Positions 1-7,429 of a stretch of 64,000 bases of DNA are shown here, in pieces (position 1 is the stretch's first letter; each line of letters begins with the position of its first letter). The position numbers and the translations under genes were made by a program. This DNA comes from Pseudoduganella umbonata (GTDB lineage: Bacteria > Pseudomonadota > Gammaproteobacteria > Burkholderiales > Burkholderiaceae_D). A model generated the notes under the pieces. The model was not told where the DNA came from. It worked only from the letters and a program-made list of their open reading frames with translations, and did no database searches. The DNA lies in the NCBI RefSeq assembly GCF_014192225.1, contig NZ_JACHXS010000017.1:1-64000 (forward strand). Direction: 5' to 3'.

Positions 1-97
1 CCACACTTATCGACTGTTGATTGTTAAAGAATTCTTCGCTTTTCAGCGGTGCCGCGTTGTCGACAAATCGTTGTGTTTGTCAGCAGCAGAGAGGCGA
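1..97 (-). other. 5' leader of an rRNA operon (partial; 16S gene lies left of the window)
   Basis: Read on the minus strand, this stretch runs from just below a strong promoter, through a boxA-like antitermination element (AATTCTTTAACAAT, positions 20-33), to the window edge. The edge sequence, CAGTCGATAAGTGTGG on the minus strand, resembles what I recall of pre-16S leaders of Oxalobacteraceae and related Burkholderiales. No protein gene fits here. The 16S gene itself is outside the window, so the call is an inference from promoter arrangement and boxA. Confidence 0.65.
20..33 (-). promoter_or_regulatory. boxA-like antitermination element of the rrn leader
   Basis: The minus strand reads AATTCTTTAACAAT, sharing TCTTTAACA with the Escherichia coli rrn boxA core (TGCTCTTTAACA). 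BoxA recruits the NusB-NusE antitermination complex in rRNA leaders. It sits about 65-80 nt below the promoter-proximal -10 box, as expected for a leader. Confidence 0.6.
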
Positions 98-98
98 T

Positions 99-127
99 AT
101 TATGCAGTGTTTCGTGCGCTTCGTCAA
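99..127 (-). promoter_or_regulatory. rrn promoter P2 (sigma-70 type)
   Basis: On the minus strand TTGACG (122-127) and CATAAT (99-104) are separated by exactly 17 bp. This is a near-consensus sigma-70 promoter in an otherwise GC-rich genome, directed towards the left window edge. It is the promoter-proximal member of a tandem pair with the one at 198-226. Confidence 0.75.
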
Positions 128-197
128 CCCCTCTTTTCTACCCGTATCAACTTGCCGTTGTCACTTTCGTGTAAGGCACGTTGCTGCGAGGGACAGA

Positions 198-226
198 ACT
201 ATAGCAAACGCAATGCCTCTGCGCAA
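198..226 (-). promoter_or_regulatory. rrn promoter P1 (upstream member of tandem pair)
   Basis: On the minus strand TTGCGC (221-226) and TATAGT (198-203) are spaced by 17 bp. It lies 99 bp upstream of the second promoter and points the same way. Tandem P1/P2 promoters are usual for rRNA operons. The -35 hexamer is weaker than that of P2. Confidence 0.6.
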
Positions 227-241
227 GCCCCTCGCGAAAAA

Positions 242-961
242 TCATGGACGCCGCGTACGCAGTCCATCCACCTCGGCACGTAGCGCGGTGCGGTCGGCAT
301 TCAGCGATTCGAGCTGCGCGCGCAGGGCCTTCAGTTCGGACGCGTAATTGTCCCGTGCGGTAACGGCGCCGACCAGATCCATCTCCGCGGTCAGGCGCGC
401 GTCCGAATCCGATGCGGCCGAGGCAACGCTGCGCTCCAGTTGCGCGCGCAGGTCCGCCAGCTGGCGATCCTTGCCGTCGATGGCCAGCTGGTCCTTGGCT
501 TTGCCGACCAGTGCATTGGTGGCCACTTCGCGGGCATCGCGCAACTCGACCGTCAGGCGCTCGATCTGCTCGGCCCGCTCGGCCGCCAGCGCGTTGGCGG
601 TGGACAGCTGGGTCAGCAGATCGTCGCGCTCGGCCTCCAGCATTTCGCCGGAACGGGCCAGCGCTTCGAGGTCGCTCTCCGCCTGCGCCAGCTTGTCACG
701 GTTGCCGGCGCCGGACTGCTCGGCGAATTGCCGTGCCCAGTCGGCCAGCGCCGCCGCCAGCGGCTCGGGAATCTCCGCCCTCGGCGGCTCCGGCGGCGGC
801 ACGTTGTCGGCACGCCAGGTGGAAAGATGCTTGTGGATGGCGGTGGGAGAACCGGCGCCGAGCGCGTCGCGCACCGCCTCGACCGTTACGGGATTGCCGT
901 CGTTGTGCAGGGCACTTGCGGCCGCTGCCACCTCTTCGAATGTTGGAGTCTGGTCCTGCAT
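242..961 (-). CDS. KfrA-like coiled-coil DNA-binding protein
   Basis: A 239-residue protein with a helix-turn-helix-like N-terminus (about residues 7-52, including GAGSPTAIHKHLSTW) of the KfrA/plasmid-replication-region type. A long Glu/Arg/Ala-rich coiled coil follows, from about residue 85 to the end. KfrA of RK2-type plasmids is a DNA-binding autorepressor; many proteobacterial chromosomes carry orphan relatives of unknown role. I chose the ATG at 961 because the KfrA-type domain begins there; the longer open frame upstream is arginine-rich and looks non-coding. The gene points towards the rrn promoters, which start right after its stop codon. The family call comes from motif and architecture; the cellular role is not known. 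Confidence 0.7.
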   Translation of the reverse strand: MQDQTPTFEEVAAAASALHNDGNPVTVEAVRDALGAGSPTAIHKHLSTWRADNVPPPEPPRAEIPEPLAAALADWARQFAEQSGAGNRDKLAQAESDLEALARSGEMLEAERDDLLTQLSTANALAAERAEQIERLTVELRDAREVATNALVGKAKDQLAIDGKDRQLADLRAQLERSVASAASDSDARLTAEMDLVGAVTARDNYASELKALRAQLESLNADRTALRAEVDGLRTRRP

Positions 962-1113
962 GTCGTATCCGTTTTGTGAAGCGCGCAGCTTACTACAGAA
1001 GCTTTTTCCACGGCACCATTCTGGTAGCTGCCGAGCACGACTCGACAACAAAACCGTGGTATCCCCGCACTCTGTGTATACATGGATAACGAAATCGCCA
1101 TCAAAGGAGCGTT

Positions 1114-1692
1114 TCAGCCCTGCTGCGACGCGACCAGCGCCGCGCCCTGCCCTTCGCCGGCGCGCTGGATGCGCACGATATGCAGCGCATCGGCATTCTC
1201 GACCAGCACGCACGCCTTGCCGGTGCGCTTGCAATGATCCTGCACGCGCCAGTAGGCCCCGTGGCTCATGCAGCCGGTCTGGCAGATCACCAGGTCGGCG
1301 GCGGCGAGATCTTCTTCGAGGCCTTCCAGTTCCTCGACGTGCGACGCCCGTGCCGGCGCGAACGCCTGGCGCACGTCGCGCCGATGGAGTTCGTCCGACA
1401 GCTCGCGCACGCGCGCCTGCAGCGCCTCAACTTGCCGGGCCTGGACCGCGCGTTTCGGCAAGCCCGGAACCAGCTGCTCCAGCGCGGCCCGGTCTTCGCG
1501 CGCCCAGGCAAGCGCCGTTTCCCGCTTCACCAGCTCCATGCGAAGGCGCATGGCCTGCGCATCGAGCCGCGCGATTTCCGTCGCCTGGGCGCGGATCACT
1601 TCACTGCAGCGCGCCTGTGCCTCGCCATGTGCCCGCAGTAATGCGGCGTGTTCCCTGAGCAGCTGGTCGAAGTCGTCGGCGTTGAAGTGCAT
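1114..1692 (-). CDS. DUF2325 domain-containing protein
   Basis: A 192-residue protein. The first ~110 residues are a charged coiled coil. The C-terminal part (about 115-185) is a small Rossmann-like domain with DLVICQTGCMSHGAYWRVQ and KACVLVEN, typical of DUF2325. Members are widespread in Burkholderiales and lack a firm biochemical role; the conserved Cys and His residues (TGCMSHG, DHC) could bind metal, but that is a guess. The ATG at 1692 is used because the 14 preceding in-frame residues do not resemble the family. A 7-1-7 Fur-type box lies 49 bp upstream, so iron-responsive expression is plausible. Confidence 0.7.
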   Translation of the reverse strand: MHFNADDFDQLLREHAALLRAHGEAQARCSEVIRAQATEIARLDAQAMRLRMELVKRETALAWAREDRAALEQLVPGLPKRAVQARQVEALQARVRELSDELHRRDVRQAFAPARASHVEELEGLEEDLAAADLVICQTGCMSHGAYWRVQDHCKRTGKACVLVENADALHIVRIQRAGEGQGAALVASQQG

Positions 1693-1740
1693 CGTGTGAT
1701 CCTTTATGAAACCCTGGCTTGAATGCCAATCCATTTTAGA

Positions 1741-1755
1741 TGAGAATAATTCTCA
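1741..1755. promoter_or_regulatory. Fur-box-like 7-1-7 palindrome
   Basis: TGAGAATAATTCTCA is a perfect 7-1-7 inverted repeat and matches the Fur consensus TGATAATNATTATCA at 12 of 14 defined positions. It lies 49 bp upstream of the DUF2325 start (1692) and 32 bp beyond the FGE stop codon (1787), so the DUF2325 gene is the natural target. Binding by Fur is inferred from the sequence only. Confidence 0.6.
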
Positions 1756-1786
1756 TTACAATGGCATCCAGTATGGCGGCAGGGCG

Positions 1787-2839
1787 TTAAAGCACCCTTA
1801 ACACCGTGCGAAAACCGATATGGCTGGCGCCCAGGTCCGCTTCCTGCGATTCGCGGGCGGCGGCACGGTAGCGCACGCAATAGCTCGGCGAGCACAGGAA
1901 CGAGCCTCCCTTGATGACGGTGGCTTCGTCCGGGCGCCGCGGGCCCGCAGCGGCGGCGGCAACCGCCGAGGTGTCGCCATTGGCATGCGGCTGGCGCGCG
2001 CCGGTGTACGGATCCTTCGTCCATTCCCACGCATTGCCGATCGTGTCGAACAGACCGAAGCCATTCGCCGCATAGCAGCCGACGGGCGCCAGGCCGGCAT
2101 GGCCATCCTGCGCGGCATCGGCCAGCGGGAACGGCCCTTGCCAGAAATTGGCGGTGGGCCGGCCGGCCGGGTCCACCGGCGCATCATCGAGCGTAGCGTC
2201 GTCGCGCCCGCCCTTGGCCGCATACTCCCACTCCGCCTCGGTCGGCAGGTCGCGTCCCAGCCATTGCGCATACGCCAGCGCGTCGGCCCGCGCGATCATC
2301 GTTACCGGCTGGTTCGGCGGCGGCGCGGCCGGGACGGTGCCGTCCATGGCAGGCCCGCCCGGATGCTTCCAGTTCGCGCCACGCACGTAACGCCACCAGG
2401 CGTAGGGCCGGGCATTCAGTTCCGCTTCGTCCGGCCGGTGGAAAACGACGGCTGCGCCCTCGCGCTCGGCCTGCGTCACATAGCCGGTGGCGCGCACGAA
2501 GTGCCCGAACTGCGCATTCGTCACCTCGGTGCGGTCGATCCAGAACGCCGCCACCGTTTCCTTGTGCGCGGTAGCGGGCCGCTCGTCCGGATAGCCGCGC
2601 GTGCTGCCGAAGACGAACTCGCCATCCGGCACCCGCACCATGCCCGCGCGGGCATCGCTGCCCCAACCCGCCGGCAGGCCGCTGGCGGCTGCACAGAGCG
2701 ATGCATTACCCAGCGCAGACTGCGGCAAGGTGGCCACTGCCCCCACCCCCGCTTCCGCTCCCGCTCCCGTCCAGGCGGCGAGCCCGATGCAGGCCAGCAG
2801 GCCCAGTATCGTCAGCGGCTTGTTCCATTTCCCCGGCAT
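1787..2839 (-). CDS. Formylglycine-generating enzyme family protein (sulfatase maturation), exported
   Basis: A 350-residue SUMF1/FGE-family protein. FGE oxidises the active-site cysteine of sulfatases to formylglycine using O2 and copper. The catalytic pair is present near the C-terminus as Cys316 and Cys321 in GGSFLCSPSYCVRYRAAAR, aligned with the human FGE cysteines; GNAWEWT and IGFR family motifs are also seen. The N-terminus (KPLTILGLLACIGLAAW) is a signal peptide or lipoprotein signal, so the enzyme appears exported. It starts 9 bp after the sulfatase gene with a clear GGAG ribosome site and is the last gene of the receptor-sulfatase-FGE operon. Its substrate is presumably the neighbouring sulfatase. 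Confidence 0.88.
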   Translation of the reverse strand: MPGKWNKPLTILGLLACIGLAAWTGAGAEAGVGAVATLPQSALGNASLCAAASGLPAGWGSDARAGMVRVPDGEFVFGSTRGYPDERPATAHKETVAAFWIDRTEVTNAQFGHFVRATGYVTQAEREGAAVVFHRPDEAELNARPYAWWRYVRGANWKHPGGPAMDGTVPAAPPPNQPVTMIARADALAYAQWLGRDLPTEAEWEYAAKGGRDDATLDDAPVDPAGRPTANFWQGPFPLADAAQDGHAGLAPVGCYAANGFGLFDTIGNAWEWTKDPYTGARQPHANGDTSAVAAAAAGPRRPDEATVIKGGSFLCSPSYCVRYRAAARESQEADLGASHIGFRTVLRVL

Positions 2840-2848
2840 GGCATGCTC

Positions 2849-4708
2849 CTAGTAAAAGCCGGCCGGCCGCAACGGTTCGACGCCGCCCACCGCCGTCATG
2901 TAGCGCTTCCACTGCGCCACCAGCCCGGCGACCACCTTCGGATGCTGGGCGGAGACGTCGTGGTTCTCGGCGCGGTCGGTGCGCAGGTCGAACAGCTGCC
3001 AGTGGCCGTCCACCGGCCCCTGCGGCGGCTCCATCCAGACCGCCTTCCAGCGGCCATCGGTACTGAACACGTAGCCGCGGCCATACGACTCGTCGGCCAG
3101 CGGCAACCCGCGTGGCGCCGCCTGCGAGCCGGCCAGCAGCGGCAGCAGCGACGTGCCGGTGACCGGGTAGACATTGCGGCCTTTATAGACGACCTTGCCG
3201 GCGTTGCGGTCGCGCCCAGTGGCCGGATCGATGTCCGCCGGCGCCGGCTGGTTCGGCGGCGTGATGCCCGCCAGGGCCAGGAACGTGGCCGTATTGTCGG
3301 TGACGTAGGTCGCATCTTTCACGTCCACGTTCGCGCCCTGCCCCCGTCCGCCCGGCTGCCGCACGATCAGCGGCGTCGACACGCCGCCCTCGTGCGCGCT
3401 GCCCTTGACGTTGCGGAACGGCGCAGCGCTGACCTCCGCCCAGCGCAGCCCGTACTGGATGCGCTTGACCTGGTCGGTCCCCAGCTTCGCGAACACCTCC
3501 GGCGCGGCATTGGCTTCGTCGGTGGCTTTCGGATCGGCGCCGCCGTCGACCGGCCAGCCTTCGGCGCCGTTATCGGACTGGAACATGATGAAGGTGTTGT
3601 CGTACTCGCCGATCTCCTTCAGGTGCCGGATCAGCAGCCCGATGTTGTGGTCCAGGTTGTCGACCATGCCGGCGTAGATTTCCATGTAGCGCGCCTGCGC
3701 CTTCTTCTCCAGCGGCGTCAGGCTGCTCCAGCGCTTCGCGACGCGGCCCGGCCCATGGTCGACGTAGCCCTGGGGCGCGCCGTTGATGGCGTTCACGTAC
3801 TTCGCCTGCGGCGTGCCGCTGTTCGGCGTGGCGGGCGACCGGGTCAGCGTCTCCGGCAAGCCGGCGTACGGCTGGAACCCGGCCGGCAGGATGCCCAGCT
3901 TCTTCATCCGCTCGATGCGCGCCAGCCGGACCGCGTCGTAGCCGGCGTCGTAGCGGCCCTTGTACTTGCTCAGCCATGGTTCCGGCACCTGCAGCGGCCA
4001 GTGCGGCGACGTGTAGGCCGCATAGGCGAAGAACGGCTTGCCGTCGCCCCGTTTCGAATCGATGTACTCGATCAGCTTGCGCGTATAGAAGTCGGTCGAA
4101 TAGAAGCCCGGCCCCGGCTGCACGAACCGGCCATCCTCGGTGTAGTTCTTCGCGTCCGGCGCCTCGCCGCCGAAGTGGTTGCGCGCCGCCCCCGGCAGCA
4201 GCGCGTAGCTGCGTTCGAAGCCCCACGCGTCCGGCGTCTTGCCCTTGCCTTCGCGGCCGCTGCCGATGTGCCACTTGCCGGCCATGTAGGTGTGGTAGCC
4301 GCCGTCCTGCAGCAGTTGCGCGACCGACAGGGCGCTCTCGTTCAGGTACCCTTCGTAGCCGGGCAGGCCCTTGCGCTCGTCGCGCGGCTCGCCCATCGTG
4401 CCCTCGCCGACCAGGTGGTGGTCGGTGCCCGAGATCAGCATTGCGCGCGTGATCGCGCACACGGTGCCGGTATGGTGGTTGGTCAGCAGGCGGCCTTCGC
4501 GGGCCAGCGCGTCGAGGTTCGGCGTCTCGATCTCGCCGCCGAAGGCGCCGATGTCCGAGTAGCCCAGGTCGTCGGCCATGATGTACAGGATATTCGGGCG
4601 CCTGGCCGCGACGGCGGTCTCGCCCACCGGTGCCCTGACGGGCCCGCAGGATGCCAGCAGGGTGGCTGCCACGGCTGCCAGTGCAAGCCGGTGTGGAATG
4701 GGTGTCAT
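2849..4708 (-). CDS. Exported sulfatase (arylsulfatase family) with atypical C-A-I-T-R signature
   Basis: A 619-residue type I sulfatase of the Pseudomonas arylsulfatase group, hydrolysing sulfate esters to free sulfate. It has a lipobox (LLASC, Cys21), so it is probably a membrane-anchored periplasmic lipoprotein. Active-site features: metal ligands Asp46-Asp47 (MADDLGY), Cys84 as the formylglycine site, GKWHIG, SPHWPL, FQSDNG and VKGSAHEGG. The signature reads Cys-Ala-Ile-Thr-Arg (84-88), whereas the family motif is C-x-P/A-x-R; the proline is replaced by isoleucine. Gaps of 9 bp on either side join it to a TonB receptor and an FGE. Aryl versus alkyl sulfate preference cannot be told from sequence. 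Confidence 0.9.
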   Translation of the reverse strand: MTPIPHRLALAAVAATLLASCGPVRAPVGETAVAARRPNILYIMADDLGYSDIGAFGGEIETPNLDALAREGRLLTNHHTGTVCAITRAMLISGTDHHLVGEGTMGEPRDERKGLPGYEGYLNESALSVAQLLQDGGYHTYMAGKWHIGSGREGKGKTPDAWGFERSYALLPGAARNHFGGEAPDAKNYTEDGRFVQPGPGFYSTDFYTRKLIEYIDSKRGDGKPFFAYAAYTSPHWPLQVPEPWLSKYKGRYDAGYDAVRLARIERMKKLGILPAGFQPYAGLPETLTRSPATPNSGTPQAKYVNAINGAPQGYVDHGPGRVAKRWSSLTPLEKKAQARYMEIYAGMVDNLDHNIGLLIRHLKEIGEYDNTFIMFQSDNGAEGWPVDGGADPKATDEANAAPEVFAKLGTDQVKRIQYGLRWAEVSAAPFRNVKGSAHEGGVSTPLIVRQPGGRGQGANVDVKDATYVTDNTATFLALAGITPPNQPAPADIDPATGRDRNAGKVVYKGRNVYPVTGTSLLPLLAGSQAAPRGLPLADESYGRGYVFSTDGRWKAVWMEPPQGPVDGHWQLFDLRTDRAENHDVSAQHPKVVAGLVAQWKRYMTAVGGVEPLRPAGFY

Positions 4709-4717
4709 CTTATCTCC

Positions 4718-6868
4718 TCAGTAGTCGAAGCGCGCGTTGACGGAAACCTGGCGCGGCGCGCCGACCTGCAGCGAATTCGAGCCGGTCGAATACCAGTAGG
4801 CCCGGTTGGCCAGGTTGTTCACCTGCAGCCGCAGCGTCACGTAGTGGTCCGTGATGCGCGTGCGCCACGCGCCGCCGGCGTTGAGCAGCGTCACCGCCGG
4901 CACCTCGAACGTGTTCGCGCTGTTGACCTCCTGGGCGCCCACGTAGCTGGCATCCGCGTGCAGCGACAGGCCGGCCACTTGCGGCACCTTCGCATTCACG
5001 CCCAGCACGGCCTGGAAGCGCGGCGTGCTTTCGATGCGGTTGCCGACGATGGCCGGCGTGGTGGCGCGGTACTCGGCATCGAGCCACGTCGCGCCGGCGT
5101 TCACCGTCAGCCAGCGCTGCAGGTCGGCGTGGCCGGACACTTCCAGGCCCTGGTAGCGCAGCTCGCCGGCCTGCACGTAGATGCCCTGCGGGTTGCTGCT
5201 GTAGTCGGCGTACGCGGCGCCGCGCTTGACGCGGAACAGCGCCGCCGAGGCGCCCCAGTTGCCGCGGTCCGTCTTCACGCCCAGCTCGGCCTGGCGGCTG
5301 GTCAGCGGCGGCAGCGACTCGTTGGCATTGGCGTACGTGGTGCTGACGGTGCCGCCGTCCTCCAGCGCTTCCACGTAGCTCGTGTAGAAGGTGGTGTCGG
5401 CCGAGGGCTTGTACAGCAGCGCCACGGTCGGCGTGGTGGGCTTTTCGTGGTAGTCCGAGGTCTGTGCGCCGGCCGCGTTCCAGTTCAGGTTGCGGTAGTC
5501 CATGTACCGCACGCCCGCCAGCACCGACCAGTGCTCGCCGATGTCGACGTTGTCGCTGGCGAAGACGGACTTCTGCGCATAATCGGAGATCTTGAATACG
5601 CGCGGATTGTTGACGGACGTGTCGACCAGCGCCGGCGGCGCGGCATACAGGTTGCCGACCGTGTCGGGCCCGAACAGGCTGAGGGCCGATTGCACGTTCA
5701 GCATCCGCGTCAGCGTCTGGCGGCCGGCACCGAACGACACGCGGTGCTTCAGCGCGCCGGTAGCGAAGGAGCCTTCGACGATCGCATTCACCGCGTGATA
5801 CGTCAGCTCCGGACGGTAGAACGGGTTCAGGCGGTTGCTGTAGTTGCCCGACTGGCTGGTCAGGTACAGCGTTTCGATCGAGCTGTCGATGCGCTTCAGC
5901 GAATAGCCGTAATTGACGTTCAGCTTCCAGTCCCTGCCGAGCCGCCAGTCGATGGCGCTGGTGCCCATGTACATTGTCGAATCGTAGTACGTGGTCGGGT
6001 AGGCTCCCAGGTCCGCCTGGCCGTCGAGCGCCACGGGCAGGCCGGCGCTGGCGGCCGGATAGACCTGCAGCGACACGGTCGGCACGCCACCCTTCAGGTC
6101 GCGCTCCTGGTAAAGCAAGTTCGCGCTCCACGTGACGTCCTGCGACAGGCGCGCATCCAGCGCCACCGATGCCGCATCGCGGTCCAGGGCGGCGCCGTTG
6201 TAGGTGTCGCCCTCCTCGTGCGCCAGGTTGACGCGGTAGCCGAAGCGGCCGTTGTCGCCGAAGCGCCCACCCGTGTCGATATGCTCGCGCAGCAGGCCGC
6301 CGCTGGTGTAACCGGCGGAAGCACTGAAGGTGCGCTGCTCGGTCGGGCGCTTCGTCACGTAGTTGATGATGCCGCCCGGTGCGGCGAAGCCGTACAGGAA
6401 ACCGGTCGCGCCCTTCAGCAGCTGCACCGATTCCACCGTCTCCAGCGGCAGTTCGACGCCGTACATCTGGAACGGCTGGCCGTCGATCTTGTAGCCGTTG
6501 GTGAAGTCCAGCGTCAGGCCGCGCACGTTGATCGCGTAGGCGCTCTGCGTGTAGGTACCGCCTTTGGTGCTGACGGAGGCATCTTCCGAGAACACGTTGG
6601 CCAGCGTGGTGACCTGCCGGTCCTCGAGCCTTTCGCTGCCGACGGTGGCGGTGGCGAACGGCGTTTCCAGGTCGGACAGCGAACCGAGCGCGCCACGCGA
6701 GCGGGCCTGCTTCGCGTCGCTCTCGCGTTCGCCGTTGACGGTCACGGTAAGCATCGCGCCGACGGTGGCTTCCTGCGCGATCGCATGGATGTGAGGCACG
6801 GTGGCAAACAGGCCTGCAACGAGCAGGCCAAGGCGCCGGCGAGGGACGCCCGGAAGAGAGGTATGCAT
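4718..6868 (-). CDS. TonB-dependent outer-membrane receptor (siderophore-receptor type) of the sulfatase operon
   Basis: A 716-residue receptor: signal peptide (about 1-32), N-terminal plug (about 60-165, including YAINVRGLTLDF, VQLLKGATGFLYG and GGIINYVTKRP) and a 22-strand-type barrel ending in the terminal aromatic motif VNARFDY. By family it resembles ferric-siderophore receptors. It is co-transcribed with a sulfatase and its maturase, so uptake of a sulfate ester is an alternative, as proposed for SftP of Pseudomonas putida. No Fur box was seen in the 234 bp upstream. The ATG at 6868 has an AGGAA ribosome site. Confidence 0.88.
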   Translation of the reverse strand: MHTSLPGVPRRRLGLLVAGLFATVPHIHAIAQEATVGAMLTVTVNGERESDAKQARSRGALGSLSDLETPFATATVGSERLEDRQVTTLANVFSEDASVSTKGGTYTQSAYAINVRGLTLDFTNGYKIDGQPFQMYGVELPLETVESVQLLKGATGFLYGFAAPGGIINYVTKRPTEQRTFSASAGYTSGGLLREHIDTGGRFGDNGRFGYRVNLAHEEGDTYNGAALDRDAASVALDARLSQDVTWSANLLYQERDLKGGVPTVSLQVYPAASAGLPVALDGQADLGAYPTTYYDSTMYMGTSAIDWRLGRDWKLNVNYGYSLKRIDSSIETLYLTSQSGNYSNRLNPFYRPELTYHAVNAIVEGSFATGALKHRVSFGAGRQTLTRMLNVQSALSLFGPDTVGNLYAAPPALVDTSVNNPRVFKISDYAQKSVFASDNVDIGEHWSVLAGVRYMDYRNLNWNAAGAQTSDYHEKPTTPTVALLYKPSADTTFYTSYVEALEDGGTVSTTYANANESLPPLTSRQAELGVKTDRGNWGASAALFRVKRGAAYADYSSNPQGIYVQAGELRYQGLEVSGHADLQRWLTVNAGATWLDAEYRATTPAIVGNRIESTPRFQAVLGVNAKVPQVAGLSLHADASYVGAQEVNSANTFEVPAVTLLNAGGAWRTRITDHYVTLRLQVNNLANRAYWYSTGSNSLQVGAPRQVSVNARFDY

Positions 6869-7045
6869 GGTGGTTCCTGATTATTGTTATGAACGGGATC
6901 GACGGCCGGCGCTGGCGCCCACGGGATCGTGCGGGCGGCAACGCGGCGAACCGGTCGTCAGGCGTGCCGCACAGCGGTGCGGAAAAATCGCAGCGGGCGC
7001 TCGGACACGGCAGCGCATCAACGTGGATAACGCTGAGCGGCTTGA

Positions 7046-7067
7046 CTGATTCGCATCATAAAATCAG
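7046..7067. promoter_or_regulatory. Inverted repeat CTGATT-N10-AATCAG upstream of the receptor-sulfatase operon
   Basis: CTGATT (7046-7051) and AATCAG (7062-7067) form a 6-bp inverted repeat in the 234-bp gap between the receptor start (6868) and the DUF3325 stop (7103). It could be an operator for the receptor-sulfatase-FGE operon or a weak terminator of the DUF3325 transcript. Nothing else recognisable was found in this gap. Confidence 0.25.
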
Positions 7068-7102
7068 GCAACTGAATGCAGAAGGAATAAAAACGAGGAT
7101 TG

Positions 7103-7429
7103 TTATACGATATCGCACATAAAGAACGCCAGCGACGCCAGCCAGCGTGGCCGCCATGCCAGCACGAACGCAGTCGCCAGCCCGCCCGTGGCCAGCAGCA
7201 GCATCCATAGCAGCAGGCCAAAGCCGGCGCCGTGCGCGGCAACGCAGGACACCGGCGCGGCTGCCAGCAGCACCGACGCAACGACACGTATCCTGCACAC
7301 GGTCTGCAGCGCGGGGTACGGCAGCAGGTTGGCGGCCGCGGCCCAATGCTCGCGCTGCGACAATGCCAGCAAGGCACAGGCCACGCCGCACATGGCCAGC
7401 GCCGCTACAGTCGAGAGCAGTTCAGCCAT
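7103..7429 (-). CDS. DUF3325 family inner-membrane protein of a siderophore module
   Basis: A 108-residue hydrophobic protein with about four predicted membrane helices, matching the DUF3325 family, which sits beside PepSY-domain proteins and ferric-siderophore receptors. It starts at ATG 7429, overlapping the PepSY gene's stop codon by 8 bp, which indicates translational coupling. It is the last gene of the receptor-DUF3649-PepSY-DUF3325 operon. The molecular role is unknown; an accessory part in iron release from siderophores across the inner membrane is inferred from context. Confidence 0.75.
   Translation of the reverse strand: MAELLSTVAALAMCGVACALLALSQREHWAAAANLLPYPALQTVCRIRVVASVLLAAAPVSCVAAHGAGFGLLLWMLLLATGGLATAFVLAWRPRWLASLAFFMCDIV

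Noticed and set aside
17..347. Small plus-strand open frames at the left edge
   Set aside because: They lie antisense to the rrn leader and promoters, with no ribosome site or domain.
1820..6880. A 1,686-codon open frame on the plus strand opposite the receptor, sulfatase and FGE genes
   Set aside because: It is antisense to three well-supported genes, is rich in Arg/Gly/Ala/Val without any domain pattern, and is explained by GC-rich third codon positions.
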